Origin: UBA1361 sp035647455
Lineage (GTDB): Bacteria > Bacillota_I > Bacilli_A > RFN20 > CAG-826
DNA length: 35,381 bases
Direction of reading: 5' to 3'
Assembly: GCA_035647455.1 (NCBI GenBank)
Contig: DASRNI010000006.1
Coordinates: 1 to 35,381, forward strand
Each line of letters starts with the position of its first letter. Position 1 is the stretch's first letter. The position numbers and the translations under genes are program-made. The notes below the pieces were generated by a model. That model did not search any database and was not told where the DNA came from. It saw only the letters and a program-made list of their open reading frames with translations. Of this stretch, positions 24,974-33,746 are shown piece after piece.

Positions 24974-25218
24974 CTTTTAATGCTTTTTTGTTGTAAAAGG
25001 CGTCATTGAAATTTCGACAAAGGAGTGTGAAATTATTTACCTTTTTACGTAAGATTGCCGTTCATGGGTATTTATTAACGAGTAATTAGTATAATTAATT
25101 AACTTTTCAGTCGCTTATGCACAGTTCGGAAAAACACAAAAAAATGTTAAAATATGAGTAAATTACATCCAGTCGTTATTATTTTTCAAATAATGGATTA
25201 GAAAAGAGAGTTTGCACG
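24974..25218 (+). other. Non-coding region upstream of the homospermidine synthase gene
   Basis: No gene is supported here. A TATAAT at 25090-25095 could be a -10 but lacks a good -35. TGTTAAAAT near 25145 is another weak extended -10. A hairpin at 25167-25198 pairs ATTATTT with AAATAAT around a TTC loop, with outer ATCC/GGAT pairs and a 7-base bulge. I do not recognise it as a known riboswitch. A GTG-started frame at 25027-25089 has its GGAG only one base away and is not credible. Confidence 0.4.
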
Positions 25219-25272
25219 ATGAAAGAAAATACAATAATTATTTTAATATTCAAAGCGAGAAGAGCAAGATGA
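25219..25272 (+). CDS. Possible 17-residue leader peptide (upstream ORF)
   Basis: ATG at 25219 lies 8 bases after GAGAG and opens a frame for 17 residues (MKENTIIILIFKARRAR), ending in TGA. The TGA overlaps the ATG of the next gene as ATGA, the usual arrangement for translational coupling. The last codons are AGA AGA GCA AGA. The peptide is hydrophobic in the middle and basic at the end. Nothing similar is recognised. It may be a leader peptide, or the overlap may be chance. Confidence 0.3.
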   Translation: MKENTIIILIFKARRAR

Positions 25273-26633
25273 AGGCGCTTTTCTTAGGCCGAATTGTTAT
25301 TTTTGGTTATGGGATGGTTGGCCAAAGTTTTTATCGCTTGTTAAAAGAAGAAGTAAAGTTCAAAGATGAAAAACTTTTTGTAATCGATAAAGACGAACTA
25401 AATCGAAAAACATTCGTTGAAGAAGGTGGACGAGCGACAAACTTTCACGCGATTAATGTTACTAAACAAAATTATCAAGAACTTTACCAAAGTATTTTAA
25501 AACCAGGTGATGCTTTACTTGATTTTAGTGAAAGTACTGGTAATATCGATTCACTTACATGGTGTTTAGAAAATAATGTTCATTATTTAAGTACTTCAAG
25601 TTCAAACTGGCTTGAAGATAATGAAGATGCGACATCGTATGCCAACTTTTTAGAACTAAAAGCACTTAGTAAAAAGTATCAAAAAGGCAGCGCGAGTTCC
25701 GTGATTGAAATTGGCGCGAATCCGGGGCTGGTTTCCTTGTTTGTTAAACGCTGTTTACGCGAAATAATAAGTTGTGAAACGGAAAATTACGCTGATGATG
25801 ATTTTGAAAACTTAATTGCCGCGGACGATTATGCCCTTTTAGCGAAAAAGATTGGTGTTGAAACAATCATAATTAGTGATTTAGATACACTTTCTACGGC
25901 AGGTAACGAGGAAGACGAAGATTTTCTTGCTAATACATGGTCACCAGTTGGTTTATATGACGAAGCCGTATCGCTGATTGAACTTCATCTTGGCACGAGC
26001 TTTGATCTCCAAAAACTAGACGGAAAAATTAAAAAGTATAATGCAGAAGATGGTTATGCGAAGTTAAACATCCGCGGTATCGATACATTAGAAAAAACGT
26101 ACTATCCCGGCGGATATTTTTACGGTTCAATTATTACGCATGAAGAAGCACTATCTCTTGGAGCGCACTTAACTGTGTTAAATCAAGCAGGAGAACGCGT
26201 TTATAGCCCGACCGTGTACTTTAGTTATCGTCCAAGCACAAAAGCGTTTAATGCTTTACAAAAAATACGCTTAAAAAATTATGAAAAACCGAAGAGCTTT
26301 GTTAAGTTAACAAGTGAAATATCGAGTGGAAGTGAATATTTAGGCGTTATTTTAACGGGTGAAAAACTCGGCAGTTATTACTTTGGCACTGCGGTTGACA
26401 TTGATACAGTTCGCTTAAAGCGGCCACAAGAAACACCGACAATTATTCAAGTTACCGCAACAGCAATCAGCGGGTTTAAATGGATTATTGCTAATCCAAA
26501 AAACGGTCTATTGTTCCCAGAAGAGCTACCAGAAGACTTTATTTTAGAAAATGCTGAAAAATATTTAGGCACATATAATTTTCATAAAGTAGATAAAAAG
26601 TTTACAGCACTTGCGGGCATAATAAACAATTAA
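25269..26633 (+). CDS. Homospermidine synthase-like protein
   Basis: This 454-residue NAD-dependent enzyme has a saccharopine-dehydrogenase-like fold. An N-terminal Rossmann motif is present (GRIVIFGYGMVGQSF). The pattern follows bacterial homospermidine synthase: SSVIEIGANPGLVSLFVK, NTWSPVGLYDEA with the substrate-stacking Trp, YYPGGYFYGSIITHEEALSL (His-x-Glu region), and VYSPTVYFSYRPS. Such enzymes make sym-homospermidine from putrescine or spermidine. No other polyamine gene is in the window. The start is uncertain: TTG 25212 is only one base from the GAGAG sequence, so ATG 25269 is chosen. It overlaps the short upstream ORF and gives the normal N-terminus. A related saccharopine-dehydrogenase-type role cannot be fully excluded. 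Confidence 0.78.
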   Translation: MKALFLGRIVIFGYGMVGQSFYRLLKEEVKFKDEKLFVIDKDELNRKTFVEEGGRATNFHAINVTKQNYQELYQSILKPGDALLDFSESTGNIDSLTWCLENNVHYLSTSSSNWLEDNEDATSYANFLELKALSKKYQKGSASSVIEIGANPGLVSLFVKRCLREIISCETENYADDDFENLIAADDYALLAKKIGVETIIISDLDTLSTAGNEEDEDFLANTWSPVGLYDEAVSLIELHLGTSFDLQKLDGKIKKYNAEDGYAKLNIRGIDTLEKTYYPGGYFYGSIITHEEALSLGAHLTVLNQAGERVYSPTVYFSYRPSTKAFNALQKIRLKNYEKPKSFVKLTSEISSGSEYLGVILTGEKLGSYYFGTAVDIDTVRLKRPQETPTIIQVTATAISGFKWIIANPKNGLLFPEELPEDFILENAEKYLGTYNFHKVDKKFTALAGIINN

Positions 26634-26646
26634 TATTTTAATATTT

Positions 26647-27336
26647 CTATATAGGACCCCATGTAGGTGGGACAAAGACATTTTGCCAAATAACAATTCC
26701 TTTACCTGGATATTGTCCGTTTTGTCCAATGATAATATTGTCGTTAGGGGCCAATATAATGTTTCCATCGTTTTCTACTTTGGCGGTTGAAAACTCATCG
26801 CCAACTTTGAATGTTGTTTCATACATCCATTGAAACCAAGTGTGTTTAGGATCGGGGACCATTTGGAAGCGAGCAACACCTGGCGTCCAATTCGAACCGA
26901 GCATATTACCAATAACATACGCGTATTCAAATCCATCAGCATGATGCCAAGACATTTTAATTTCATTTGCAGGGATTCCGGCAATATCGTTAATATAATC
27001 GATGTATGTAACTTGGTTTTCTCCACCGACAGCGATTTTTCGGACAAATCGGCCATGTGTTCCTGTTAAATAGACGGGGATGTTACGAAATTGTGCCCGT
27101 ACTTTGTAATTGCCAGTAGTTCCGCCCCCGCTTTCAAAATAAACTTTTTCCTTGTAATATTCACCTTCGATATTTGCGCCATCTTCATCGGCATTTATAT
27201 CAAGATAAATATATGAACCACCATCAACTAAAGCTTGTACATAATTTAGATTTGGCACAGCTAAAACAATATCAAAGTCACCGTAATCAATAATTATCTT
27301 TTTTGCTCGTTTTATAGTAATATTGATATGGTACAT
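26647..27336 (-). CDS. Hypothetical protein with carbohydrate-binding-like C-terminus
   Basis: This 229-residue protein is not recognised as a named family. The last ~100 residues (FEYAYVIGNMLGSNWTPGVA, MVPDPKHTWFQWMYETTFKV, GDEFSTAKVENDG) have the rhythm of starch-binding or SusE/CBM beta-sandwich modules: a Y/V-IG start, a Trp-Pro turn, and a late GDEF-K segment. The N-terminal half is beta-rich and acidic. No signal peptide or membrane helix is present, which is odd if it is a surface lectin. A stop codon directly precedes its ATG in frame, so it may be a domain cut off from a larger ancestor or a cytoplasmic protein. No ribosome binding site is seen. It is convergent with the homospermidine synthase gene. 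Confidence 0.55.
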   Translation of the reverse strand: MYHINITIKRAKKIIIDYGDFDIVLAVPNLNYVQALVDGGSYIYLDINADEDGANIEGEYYKEKVYFESGGGTTGNYKVRAQFRNIPVYLTGTHGRFVRKIAVGGENQVTYIDYINDIAGIPANEIKMSWHHADGFEYAYVIGNMLGSNWTPGVARFQMVPDPKHTWFQWMYETTFKVGDEFSTAKVENDGNIILAPNDNIIIGQNGQYPGKGIVIWQNVFVPPTWGPI

Positions 27337-27352
27337 TTAGTTGTACTAAATG
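27334..27352. repeat. 19-base palindrome holding both divergent start codons
   Basis: CATTTAGT-TGT-ACTAAATG is a perfect 8-bp inverted repeat with a 3-base centre. The left arm contains the start codon of the minus-strand hypothetical gene, and the right arm contains the ATG of the plus-strand YwaF-ABC gene. It could be an operator or an RNA hairpin over either start. A weak extended -10 (TGGTACATT, 27329-27337) for the plus-strand gene overlaps its left arm. Confidence 0.5.
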
Positions 27353-29545
27353 ATTTTTACGAACATGGATATTAAAATACATTTTATAACATTTGGTGCT
27401 GCAATTCTTGTTGCTGTGATTGGCGCATTGCTGCAAGCATTTATTCCCAAGATTAAAGAAAAGTTTAATTGGAAAGTTTATGCTTATATATTAATCGCTG
27501 TTTTTGCACTGCGTTATTTTAGTTATCGCGACGTTGCTGATAGTGTTGTCGGATCTAAAAATGGGCCTTTTTCAAGTGGATTAATACTCGGCGGCTATTT
27601 TGGGGTATGGTTTGAGTTAACCCTTGCGGTCACGCTCATGATTTATCCGTTTATTAAACTGAAAACTATCCAAAACTTTTTAAAGTTCATTGGGCCTCTC
27701 TTATTTTTGTTTTATTTTATTTTTAGTTATCAATCATTACACCTTGTTTTTTATGGTGCTAATGAAGTTGTGAGCAGCTTTATTGTGCCGCGGATATTTT
27801 TCGCTCTTGAAACTGGTTTGATTTTATTTGCACTCATCGTGGTTTGGTTTGAAGATCGGACGGTTAATCTATCGAAAGAAGAACTACTCAACCTACTTTA
27901 TGTTTTTGTGCCAATTCTTTTAAGCACGATGCCGGTTTATGGATTACAAATCATGGTTGGTCCCCGTCTTCTTCGTTACCAAGCACTTGATATTTCCTTT
28001 ACGCATCGTATATTTATGTATATTTCCTTTATTATTCCCGTTATGATTATGCTTGTACTTAAAAACAAACGTGAAGATATTATTAAATTTTCGATGCTTT
28101 TTTTAAGTGTAGCGACAATGATTACGTTTAGTAATATTTTTTATTACAAAAATTTTCTTGAGCCATGGACGTGGCCGATTCATTTATGTAATACGGCAAT
28201 GTACATCGTTCCAATCACTTTAATCTTTAAAACAGAACGGCTTTTTTATTTTACATACTTCATTAATGTCCTTGGCGCGCTTCTTGCGATGCTTATGCCA
28301 AACTACGGTGAGGTTACGTATACGGCAAGCGAAGTTATTCGTTTTTGGTACAATCACTCAATTGCCTTCTTTATGCCGCTTTTACTCGTTGGTTTAGGTA
28401 TTTACCAACGACCCAAAATGCGCCAAATGTACTACAGCATGGTTGCGTTTTCCATTTATTTCATGCTCGTTTTATTTTTAAATGTCACGCTAGAAAAATA
28501 TCACAGTGTCGACTTTTTCTTTTTAAACGGTGACTTTATTGTTGATAAACTTGGTAAAGGTGCAAAAAACATTTATCGCGTAAAAGTAAGTTTTACAATA
28601 AACGATTATGAATACGTGATTAGGCCGCTATATCAATCGCTATTCCTAGTTGTATATGAAGCTGCATCATTTGCGATGTGGTTTGTTTATAGTTTAGGTT
28701 ATTTAACGCATGACTACTTAACCGACTTAAATCGACAAAAGAAACAAATTAAACTTATTGAATATAATTTAAAAAATATGCAAACGGAGGAACAAAGAAA
28801 AATGTTCGAAGAAAATATAGATAACATTGAAGCGTCGCTTGTTTTAGAAAATTTTTCAAAAAAATACGGTAAAAACAACGTTTATGCAGTAAAAGACGCC
28901 TCCCTTGTCGTTAATGGCGGGGAAATATTTGGTTTCTTAGGCCCGAATGGCGCTGGTAAATCAACGACAATCAAAGCAATTGTTGGAATTCATCCAATTA
29001 CTGAAGGTTCAATTTCAGTCTGCGGTTTCGATGTTGAAAAAGAAGGTGTTAAAGCGAAAAGTTTAATCGGTTATGTTCCTGACCATTATGCGCTTTATGA
29101 AAAACTTACCGCGCGCGAATATATTAATTATATTGCCGATATTTATGGGGTAAGTGAAGAACGTCGCACCGAGTTAATTGCGAAATATATTAAAATGTTT
29201 AATTTAGAAGAAGCTTTTGACCGCCAAATTAAAACATTCTCACACGGGATGAAACAAAAAGTAACGATTATCTCAGCACTAGTTCATGAACCAAAACTTT
29301 GGTTGCTTGATGAGCCGCTAACGGGGTTAGATCCAGACAGCATCTTCCAAGTTAAAGAATGTATGAAGGATCACGCTGCAAAAGGTAACATTGTAATGTT
29401 TTCAAGTCACTTAATTGATGTTGTTGAAAACTTATGTGAGCGGGTCGCTATTATTAAAGAAGGCCATTTATTTGCGCCGGTATCTATTAAAGAAGTGCAA
29501 AAGACGAGTACGCTTGAAAAGTATTATTTAGAAAAAACAGTGTAA
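27350..29545 (+). CDS. YwaF-like membrane domain fused to an ABC ATPase
   Basis: This is a 731-residue fusion. Residues ~10-455 hold about twelve to thirteen membrane helices. The later half of this part (WPIHLCNTAMYIVPITLI, NVLGALLAMLMPNYG) resembles YwaF/TIGR02206-type membrane proteins with their H-L-C motif. A charged linker at about 462-495 leads to a complete ABC ATPase of the ABC-2 drug/antibiotic type. It has Walker A GFLGPNGAGKSTTIKAIVG, Q-loop YVPDHYALYEKLTA, signature TFSHGMKQKV, Walker B LWLLDEPLTGLD, and switch FSSHLIDVV. The ABC-2 permease gene follows 11 bases later. An internal GGAGGA (28786-28791) precedes an in-frame ATG at 28802, just before the ATPase, so a free ATPase may also be made. 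The ATG at 27350 or the one at 27365 could be the true start; neither has a ribosome binding site. Confidence 0.82.
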   Translation: MIFTNMDIKIHFITFGAAILVAVIGALLQAFIPKIKEKFNWKVYAYILIAVFALRYFSYRDVADSVVGSKNGPFSSGLILGGYFGVWFELTLAVTLMIYPFIKLKTIQNFLKFIGPLLFLFYFIFSYQSLHLVFYGANEVVSSFIVPRIFFALETGLILFALIVVWFEDRTVNLSKEELLNLLYVFVPILLSTMPVYGLQIMVGPRLLRYQALDISFTHRIFMYISFIIPVMIMLVLKNKREDIIKFSMLFLSVATMITFSNIFYYKNFLEPWTWPIHLCNTAMYIVPITLIFKTERLFYFTYFINVLGALLAMLMPNYGEVTYTASEVIRFWYNHSIAFFMPLLLVGLGIYQRPKMRQMYYSMVAFSIYFMLVLFLNVTLEKYHSVDFFFLNGDFIVDKLGKGAKNIYRVKVSFTINDYEYVIRPLYQSLFLVVYEAASFAMWFVYSLGYLTHDYLTDLNRQKKQIKLIEYNLKNMQTEEQRKMFEENIDNIEASLVLENFSKKYGKNNVYAVKDASLVVNGGEIFGFLGPNGAGKSTTIKAIVGIHPITEGSISVCGFDVEKEGVKAKSLIGYVPDHYALYEKLTAREYINYIADIYGVSEERRTELIAKYIKMFNLEEAFDRQIKTFSHGMKQKVTIISALVHEPKLWLLDEPLTGLDPDSIFQVKECMKDHAAKGNIVMFSSHLIDVVENLCERVAIIKEGHLFAPVSIKEVQKTSTLEKYYLEKTV

Positions 29546-29556
29546 AGGAAAAATAA

Positions 29557-31236
29557 GTGAACGATATTAAAATTCTTGTTAGTATGCTCCTTAAAGATCG
29601 TCTTGATCTGAAGTTTTTAAGGAGTAAAGGCGAAACAACGCGCGCCATTGTTTTCTTTTTGCTCCGCTTTTTAATTACGTTCGCGATTGCTTTTGGTGTC
29701 TTTTTACTTGCAAGCTTCTTACAAGTTTTCCATAACTCAAAAACATTACCATCATCACTCTTAACGATGATTTTAACTTTACTTTTAATTATCACCACTA
29801 TTTCTGTGACGCTAAATTTAGTTAAAACGCTATTTTTAGCGGAAGATAACAAGCTACTTATTACTTTTCCGGTAGAACCTAATCGAATATTCCTATCAAA
29901 AATCATTATTTTTTATATTTTTGAACTAATTAAAAACATGACATTTATTCTGCCGATAATACTAGCATTCGGTGTTTTATCGAAAGTTGGTATCTTTTTC
30001 TACTTTTGGGTGTTTATTTCGATGTTCTTTATTGCGCTGATTCCAGTTGTTTTTGGAATCGCGCTTTCACTCCCTGCGCTTTTAATTCAGCGGCTCTTTG
30101 CTAAGTTTCGCTTAATTAAGCATACTGTTTATATTAGTGCGTTGGCATTTGTTATTTATGTTATTGTTCGACTCATTTTAATTATCCCGACGTCAATTAA
30201 CGTTATTCATTACTGGGGCCCAATTAAAACGCTGCTTTCTAACATCATGACATTTTTCTATAATAAATTCCGCATTGTGCATTATTTAGTAACAATGATT
30301 TTAGGGAAAAATGTTTCGTTGCGTTACACCCATTGGCATTACGAGCCGTGGCTTGTTTTGTTCGTTTTAATTGGTGTTTTAGCCGCCATTCTTGCTGCAA
30401 CATATTTCTTAGTGCGACACATTTTCTTAAATTTAATTAGTCACGACTATACGCGAATTAAAGAAGTACGATTAGAGACAAAGCGTCAGAAACAATTGCC
30501 ACGATTTTTATCGTTTGTGAAAAAAGAGATATTATTACTTGGACGAACAGGGGAGTTTTCGTATAACTATGCGATTACATATGTCGGCACTCCGTTAATT
30601 ATTTTGTTAATTAATAAAATCTTTTCATCAATGGAATTATATGCAAACGGGTGGTATTTTGTCCAAGCGCTTAACGTTTTAATAATCATGCTTCTGCTTT
30701 TGTCGTCAAATAGCGCGATTGCAAAATCATTTTCTGAAGAAGGAAGAACAGGTTACTTAAAGCGCACGAAACCAATTAATGTTTTTTACGCTTTGGTTGC
30801 GAAACTCATTCCTAATATTACGCTTTCGATTATCTCTTTAATTATCACGATGGGCGTATTTAATGTTTTTATGAACTTCAAGTTCATAAATATTTTCTTT
30901 TTGACGTTTGGTTTAGTTTTAATTCAAGTTGGTCATATTTTCATTAGCGGCCTTCTCGATATCATGAACCCACAGAACGAACAGTACGCAACGACAGGCG
31001 AACAATTTTCAAATCCGAATGAAAACAAAGCGACAATTATTGCTTTTATCACATCCTTCATTGTTGCGTTAGCGATGTTTTGGTTTTTAAAAGAGGCACA
31101 AAAATTATCGTATGAAGTCTTTAATATCGTGTTTATTAAAATGTTCTTTATCGGTGTTATATTTATTGTGACGGCTATTTATATTTTTAGCTGGTCCGTT
31201 CGTGCATATTACTTTGATCGAGGTGAAGCAAGATGA
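29557..31236 (+). CDS. ABC-2-type transporter permease
   Basis: This is a 559-residue multi-pass membrane protein with about twelve hydrophobic segments and a cytoplasmic central loop (RIKEVRLETKRQKQLPRFLS). The architecture fits large ABC-2 type permeases that work with a separate ATPase, here the fused ATPase immediately upstream. It starts with GTG after AAAGGAAAAATAA and ends with TGA. That stop is overlapped by the next ATG (ATGA), so translation of the next gene is coupled. The transported substrate is unknown; export of peptides, glycans or lipids is possible. Confidence 0.8.
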   Translation: MNDIKILVSMLLKDRLDLKFLRSKGETTRAIVFFLLRFLITFAIAFGVFLLASFLQVFHNSKTLPSSLLTMILTLLLIITTISVTLNLVKTLFLAEDNKLLITFPVEPNRIFLSKIIIFYIFELIKNMTFILPIILAFGVLSKVGIFFYFWVFISMFFIALIPVVFGIALSLPALLIQRLFAKFRLIKHTVYISALAFVIYVIVRLILIIPTSINVIHYWGPIKTLLSNIMTFFYNKFRIVHYLVTMILGKNVSLRYTHWHYEPWLVLFVLIGVLAAILAATYFLVRHIFLNLISHDYTRIKEVRLETKRQKQLPRFLSFVKKEILLLGRTGEFSYNYAITYVGTPLIILLINKIFSSMELYANGWYFVQALNVLIIMLLLLSSNSAIAKSFSEEGRTGYLKRTKPINVFYALVAKLIPNITLSIISLIITMGVFNVFMNFKFINIFFLTFGLVLIQVGHIFISGLLDIMNPQNEQYATTGEQFSNPNENKATIIAFITSFIVALAMFWFLKEAQKLSYEVFNIVFIKMFFIGVIFIVTAIYIFSWSVRAYYFDRGEAR

Positions 31237-31694
31237 AGAAGTCAGTTGCTGTTGTTATTTTAGCAATTTCCACACTTTCAATTATTTTAGTTGGACTGCT
31301 TTTTCAAAAAGCAGAAATATATGATCCAACGGTTTACGTTGAAGAAGTGGTTGTAACCGGTGTTCGCGTTGGTGACGAACCGGCCTTAAAAACATATTTA
31401 AATCCAACTGAAAATATATACTATATTGAGAACCCTGAATTACCAGGATATCAAATGCCATTAACGTACGTTGAAGGCTTACAAGTTGAAATATTATATG
31501 AAGTAATTCCGGGGAATGCATCAACACCGACAGTTTCTTTTTACACAAGTAGAGATAGTAAAATCGCTACGGTTAATCGTAATTCGGGAATTGTAACATT
31601 TCTTGATTTCGGCACAGAAACATTCACACTTATCGCTAATGATAACTCTAACGCCTCAGCGCGAATTAGAATTAGAGCGAAGTTTGTTGGTTAA
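31233..31694 (+). CDS. Exported Ig-like (BIG2-type) protein coupled to the ABC permease
   Basis: This 153-residue protein has an N-terminal hydrophobic signal or anchor at about residues 4-25 (VAVVILAISTLSIILVGLLF). An extracytoplasmic beta-rich body follows. Its end has the bacterial Ig-like BIG2 pattern: SFYTSRDSKIATVNRNSGIV, then FGTETFTLIANDNSNASARI. There is no lipobox Cys. It overlaps the permease gene by four bases (ATGA), so it is probably produced with the transporter and may be its accessory subunit at the outer face. Substrate or partner is unknown. Confidence 0.72.
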   Translation: MKKSVAVVILAISTLSIILVGLLFQKAEIYDPTVYVEEVVVTGVRVGDEPALKTYLNPTENIYYIENPELPGYQMPLTYVEGLQVEILYEVIPGNASTPTVSFYTSRDSKIATVNRNSGIVTFLDFGTETFTLIANDNSNASARIRIRAKFVG

Positions 31695-31711
31695 TAAAAA
31701 AAGCATAATAA

Positions 31712-31740
31712 TTACTATAATATAGTAAAAGAGTTTTTTT
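31712..31740 (+). terminator. Weak A/T-rich terminator or operator hairpin
   Basis: TTACTATA-A-TATAGTAA is a perfect 8-bp repeat around a single A (7 bp as a hairpin with loop AAT). It is followed after five bases by seven T residues. It may end the ABC cluster transcript. Alternatively it may be a protein-binding site just upstream of the lipoprotein promoter, whose TATAAT lies at 31752-31757. The A/T-only stem makes termination weak. Confidence 0.4.
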
Positions 31741-31794
31741 ACATAATAGTGTATAATACTTATTGCAATATTTAACGATGAAAAGAGGTCAAAT

Positions 31795-33732
31795 ATGAAA
31801 AAAATTAGAAAAACAAGCTTGTTGTTACTACTTCCGCTAATGTTAGCGGGCTGTCGTGACACCTCGTCCTCCGCAACAGATGACACATCAGAACCAGTCG
31901 ATAGTTCGGATATTACGAGTGAAGTTAGTGAAACAACGTCGGAAGATGGAACGTCAGAGCCATCATCGGAAATCCCGATTGAAGATCAGTATGATATCGA
32001 AAGTGTCGGAGCGCCGGACTTTGTGATTGATTACGAAGGTAATATTGACGAAAAAGACAACAAAAGAAATGAATTTATGGACCGTGAGCAAGGATTTGCC
32101 GTTGGTACAGACAATGAATTCAAGTTCTTCCCCGAATTATTTGCGTATGATCAAAAAGATCAACCGATTGAACTTGATAAATATCCAATCGTTTCAGTAA
32201 TTGAGCAAAAGGTTGTTGAAGAGTATACCGAACTTACTGGCGAAGCTTTAAGTGACATTGTTACGATCGATGAAGAAAACGCGACATATAAATTTAGCGA
32301 AGCAGCGATCGGTCACGAATTCCGCTTAACCGTTCGTCCACGTGGTGCGAAATATGCCACACTTGAACGTTTTGCAGTCGACTTTGAATTTAAAGTTGTC
32401 CCAGGTTTTAACGTTTACACGCAAGATGATTTACACCACTATGACAACATGAATGCCCAATGGGAAAGTTATCGAACAGAAAACGAACTTGTTCAACAAC
32501 AAATTAGCGGCATTGTTTTACAAAACGACCTCAAAATAACCGCGGACAATTTCCCGGATGCTTTCTTTTATTTAGAGGGTGATGAAGATGTGAAAACTGG
32601 TGACGCTGATTATGTTCGTGTCGTTGGTTCAATTCGCGACTTCAGTTCACTTTATAGCCGTGAAATTGGCGAGGATGAAGACTTTGTCTTCAATGGCAAC
32701 TATTTTAACCTTGACTTTAGCGAAATGCCTTATGTTGTTCGCGAAGGATCAGGCGGCAGAATCGATGCCGAACCAGGTAAAGTTGTTTCACACGCAACTT
32801 TAATTACTGCTGGTGCAGGTGTTGGATTAGAAGAAGGTGAAAAAGTCGGTAACTTTACGCTTAAAAACATATCACTTAAAGGTAACGCCAACCGCACTGA
32901 AGAAGGCGAGAAATCAGGCGGACTTATTTTCAACAAAATGTGGAAAACAAATGCTCACGTTTACAATAACATTGCGACACAAGCATTTACATTTTATTTT
33001 GCCGAACATAACACTCCCTCAATGCTAATTGAAAAAACGCGTGCGTATGACTCATTTAGTAGTATGCTTTATAGCTGGGGTGGTCCAGACTTAGAAATTA
33101 AGGATTCAGAATTAATCGGTGCTGGCGGCCCAATTATTATTGCCGACCATGTTGCCCCAGGCAATGACGGTAACGAAGGGCATCCATCAAACACAGTTAT
33201 TACAAACTCAGTCGTTGAGTCACTCGTTAGTGGTACAGAAAACTGGTTTGTCCTTGTTGATGCAACTACCGCCGCAACACAACTTGTTGGTCTCGGTGCT
33301 GCATTTCCGTTGCTCGGGAAAAACGGCATTCTTGAAAACAAAGTGATTAATGATATTAATGTGCCGCACTTTAACTTAATCGCTGTGATGAAATCAAGTG
33401 AAGCACAAGGTCCAACATCGGATAAAATCCGGGGAACTTTCCAAATTGATGAAGGTGAAAAATTAGATTTTGATGGTGCATTCGTTGCAACATCAATCGC
33501 CCATCAAATTCCACTTGCAGCACCACGCTTCCAATCAAGCGGTGGTGAAGTCGCAATATTTGCCGGACCAGAAGTTGGATTCATTGATTTATACGGTCAA
33601 CCAATTCCAATTTATGAAGGTGGAAAAAACCACTTCTCAGGAGATTATATTAATTTATATTTAAATATTGATCTCGGGGAAGAAATGAGCAGCGATGGCT
33701 TTATGGGCATTGTCTTTGGTTTAATCGATTAG
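31795..33732 (+). CDS. Surface lipoprotein with beta-helix-like body
   Basis: This 645-residue lipoprotein has a lipobox: a basic start, hydrophobic LLLLLPLMLAGC, and the Cys at about residue 20 for diacylglyceryl attachment. A Ser/Thr/Glu-rich linker at about 21-65 extends it from the membrane. The body (about 270-500) has short repeated strand-turn units such as LKNISLKGNAN, IEKTRAYDSFSSMLYS, LEIKDSELIGAGGPIIIADH and TVITNSVVESLVSG. This suggests a right-handed parallel beta-helix as in adhesins or polysaccharide lyases. No catalytic motif is recognised. The ribosome binding site is AGAGGT and a -10 TATAAT lies about 38 bases upstream. It ends at a strong terminator. Confidence 0.78.
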   Translation: MKKIRKTSLLLLLPLMLAGCRDTSSSATDDTSEPVDSSDITSEVSETTSEDGTSEPSSEIPIEDQYDIESVGAPDFVIDYEGNIDEKDNKRNEFMDREQGFAVGTDNEFKFFPELFAYDQKDQPIELDKYPIVSVIEQKVVEEYTELTGEALSDIVTIDEENATYKFSEAAIGHEFRLTVRPRGAKYATLERFAVDFEFKVVPGFNVYTQDDLHHYDNMNAQWESYRTENELVQQQISGIVLQNDLKITADNFPDAFFYLEGDEDVKTGDADYVRVVGSIRDFSSLYSREIGEDEDFVFNGNYFNLDFSEMPYVVREGSGGRIDAEPGKVVSHATLITAGAGVGLEEGEKVGNFTLKNISLKGNANRTEEGEKSGGLIFNKMWKTNAHVYNNIATQAFTFYFAEHNTPSMLIEKTRAYDSFSSMLYSWGGPDLEIKDSELIGAGGPIIIADHVAPGNDGNEGHPSNTVITNSVVESLVSGTENWFVLVDATTAATQLVGLGAAFPLLGKNGILENKVINDINVPHFNLIAVMKSSEAQGPTSDKIRGTFQIDEGEKLDFDGAFVATSIAHQIPLAAPRFQSSGGEVAIFAGPEVGFIDLYGQPIPIYEGGKNHFSGDYINLYLNIDLGEEMSSDGFMGIVFGLID

Positions 33733-33746
33733 AAAAACAATCATTA

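Noticed and set aside
25027..25089. 21-codon GTG-started frame in the intergenic region
   Set aside because: The GGAG sequence is only one base from the GTG, and the short peptide has no features.
25212..25268. TTG start for the homospermidine synthase gene
   Set aside because: The GAGAG sequence is only one base before TTG, and the extra residues do not belong to the family N-terminus.
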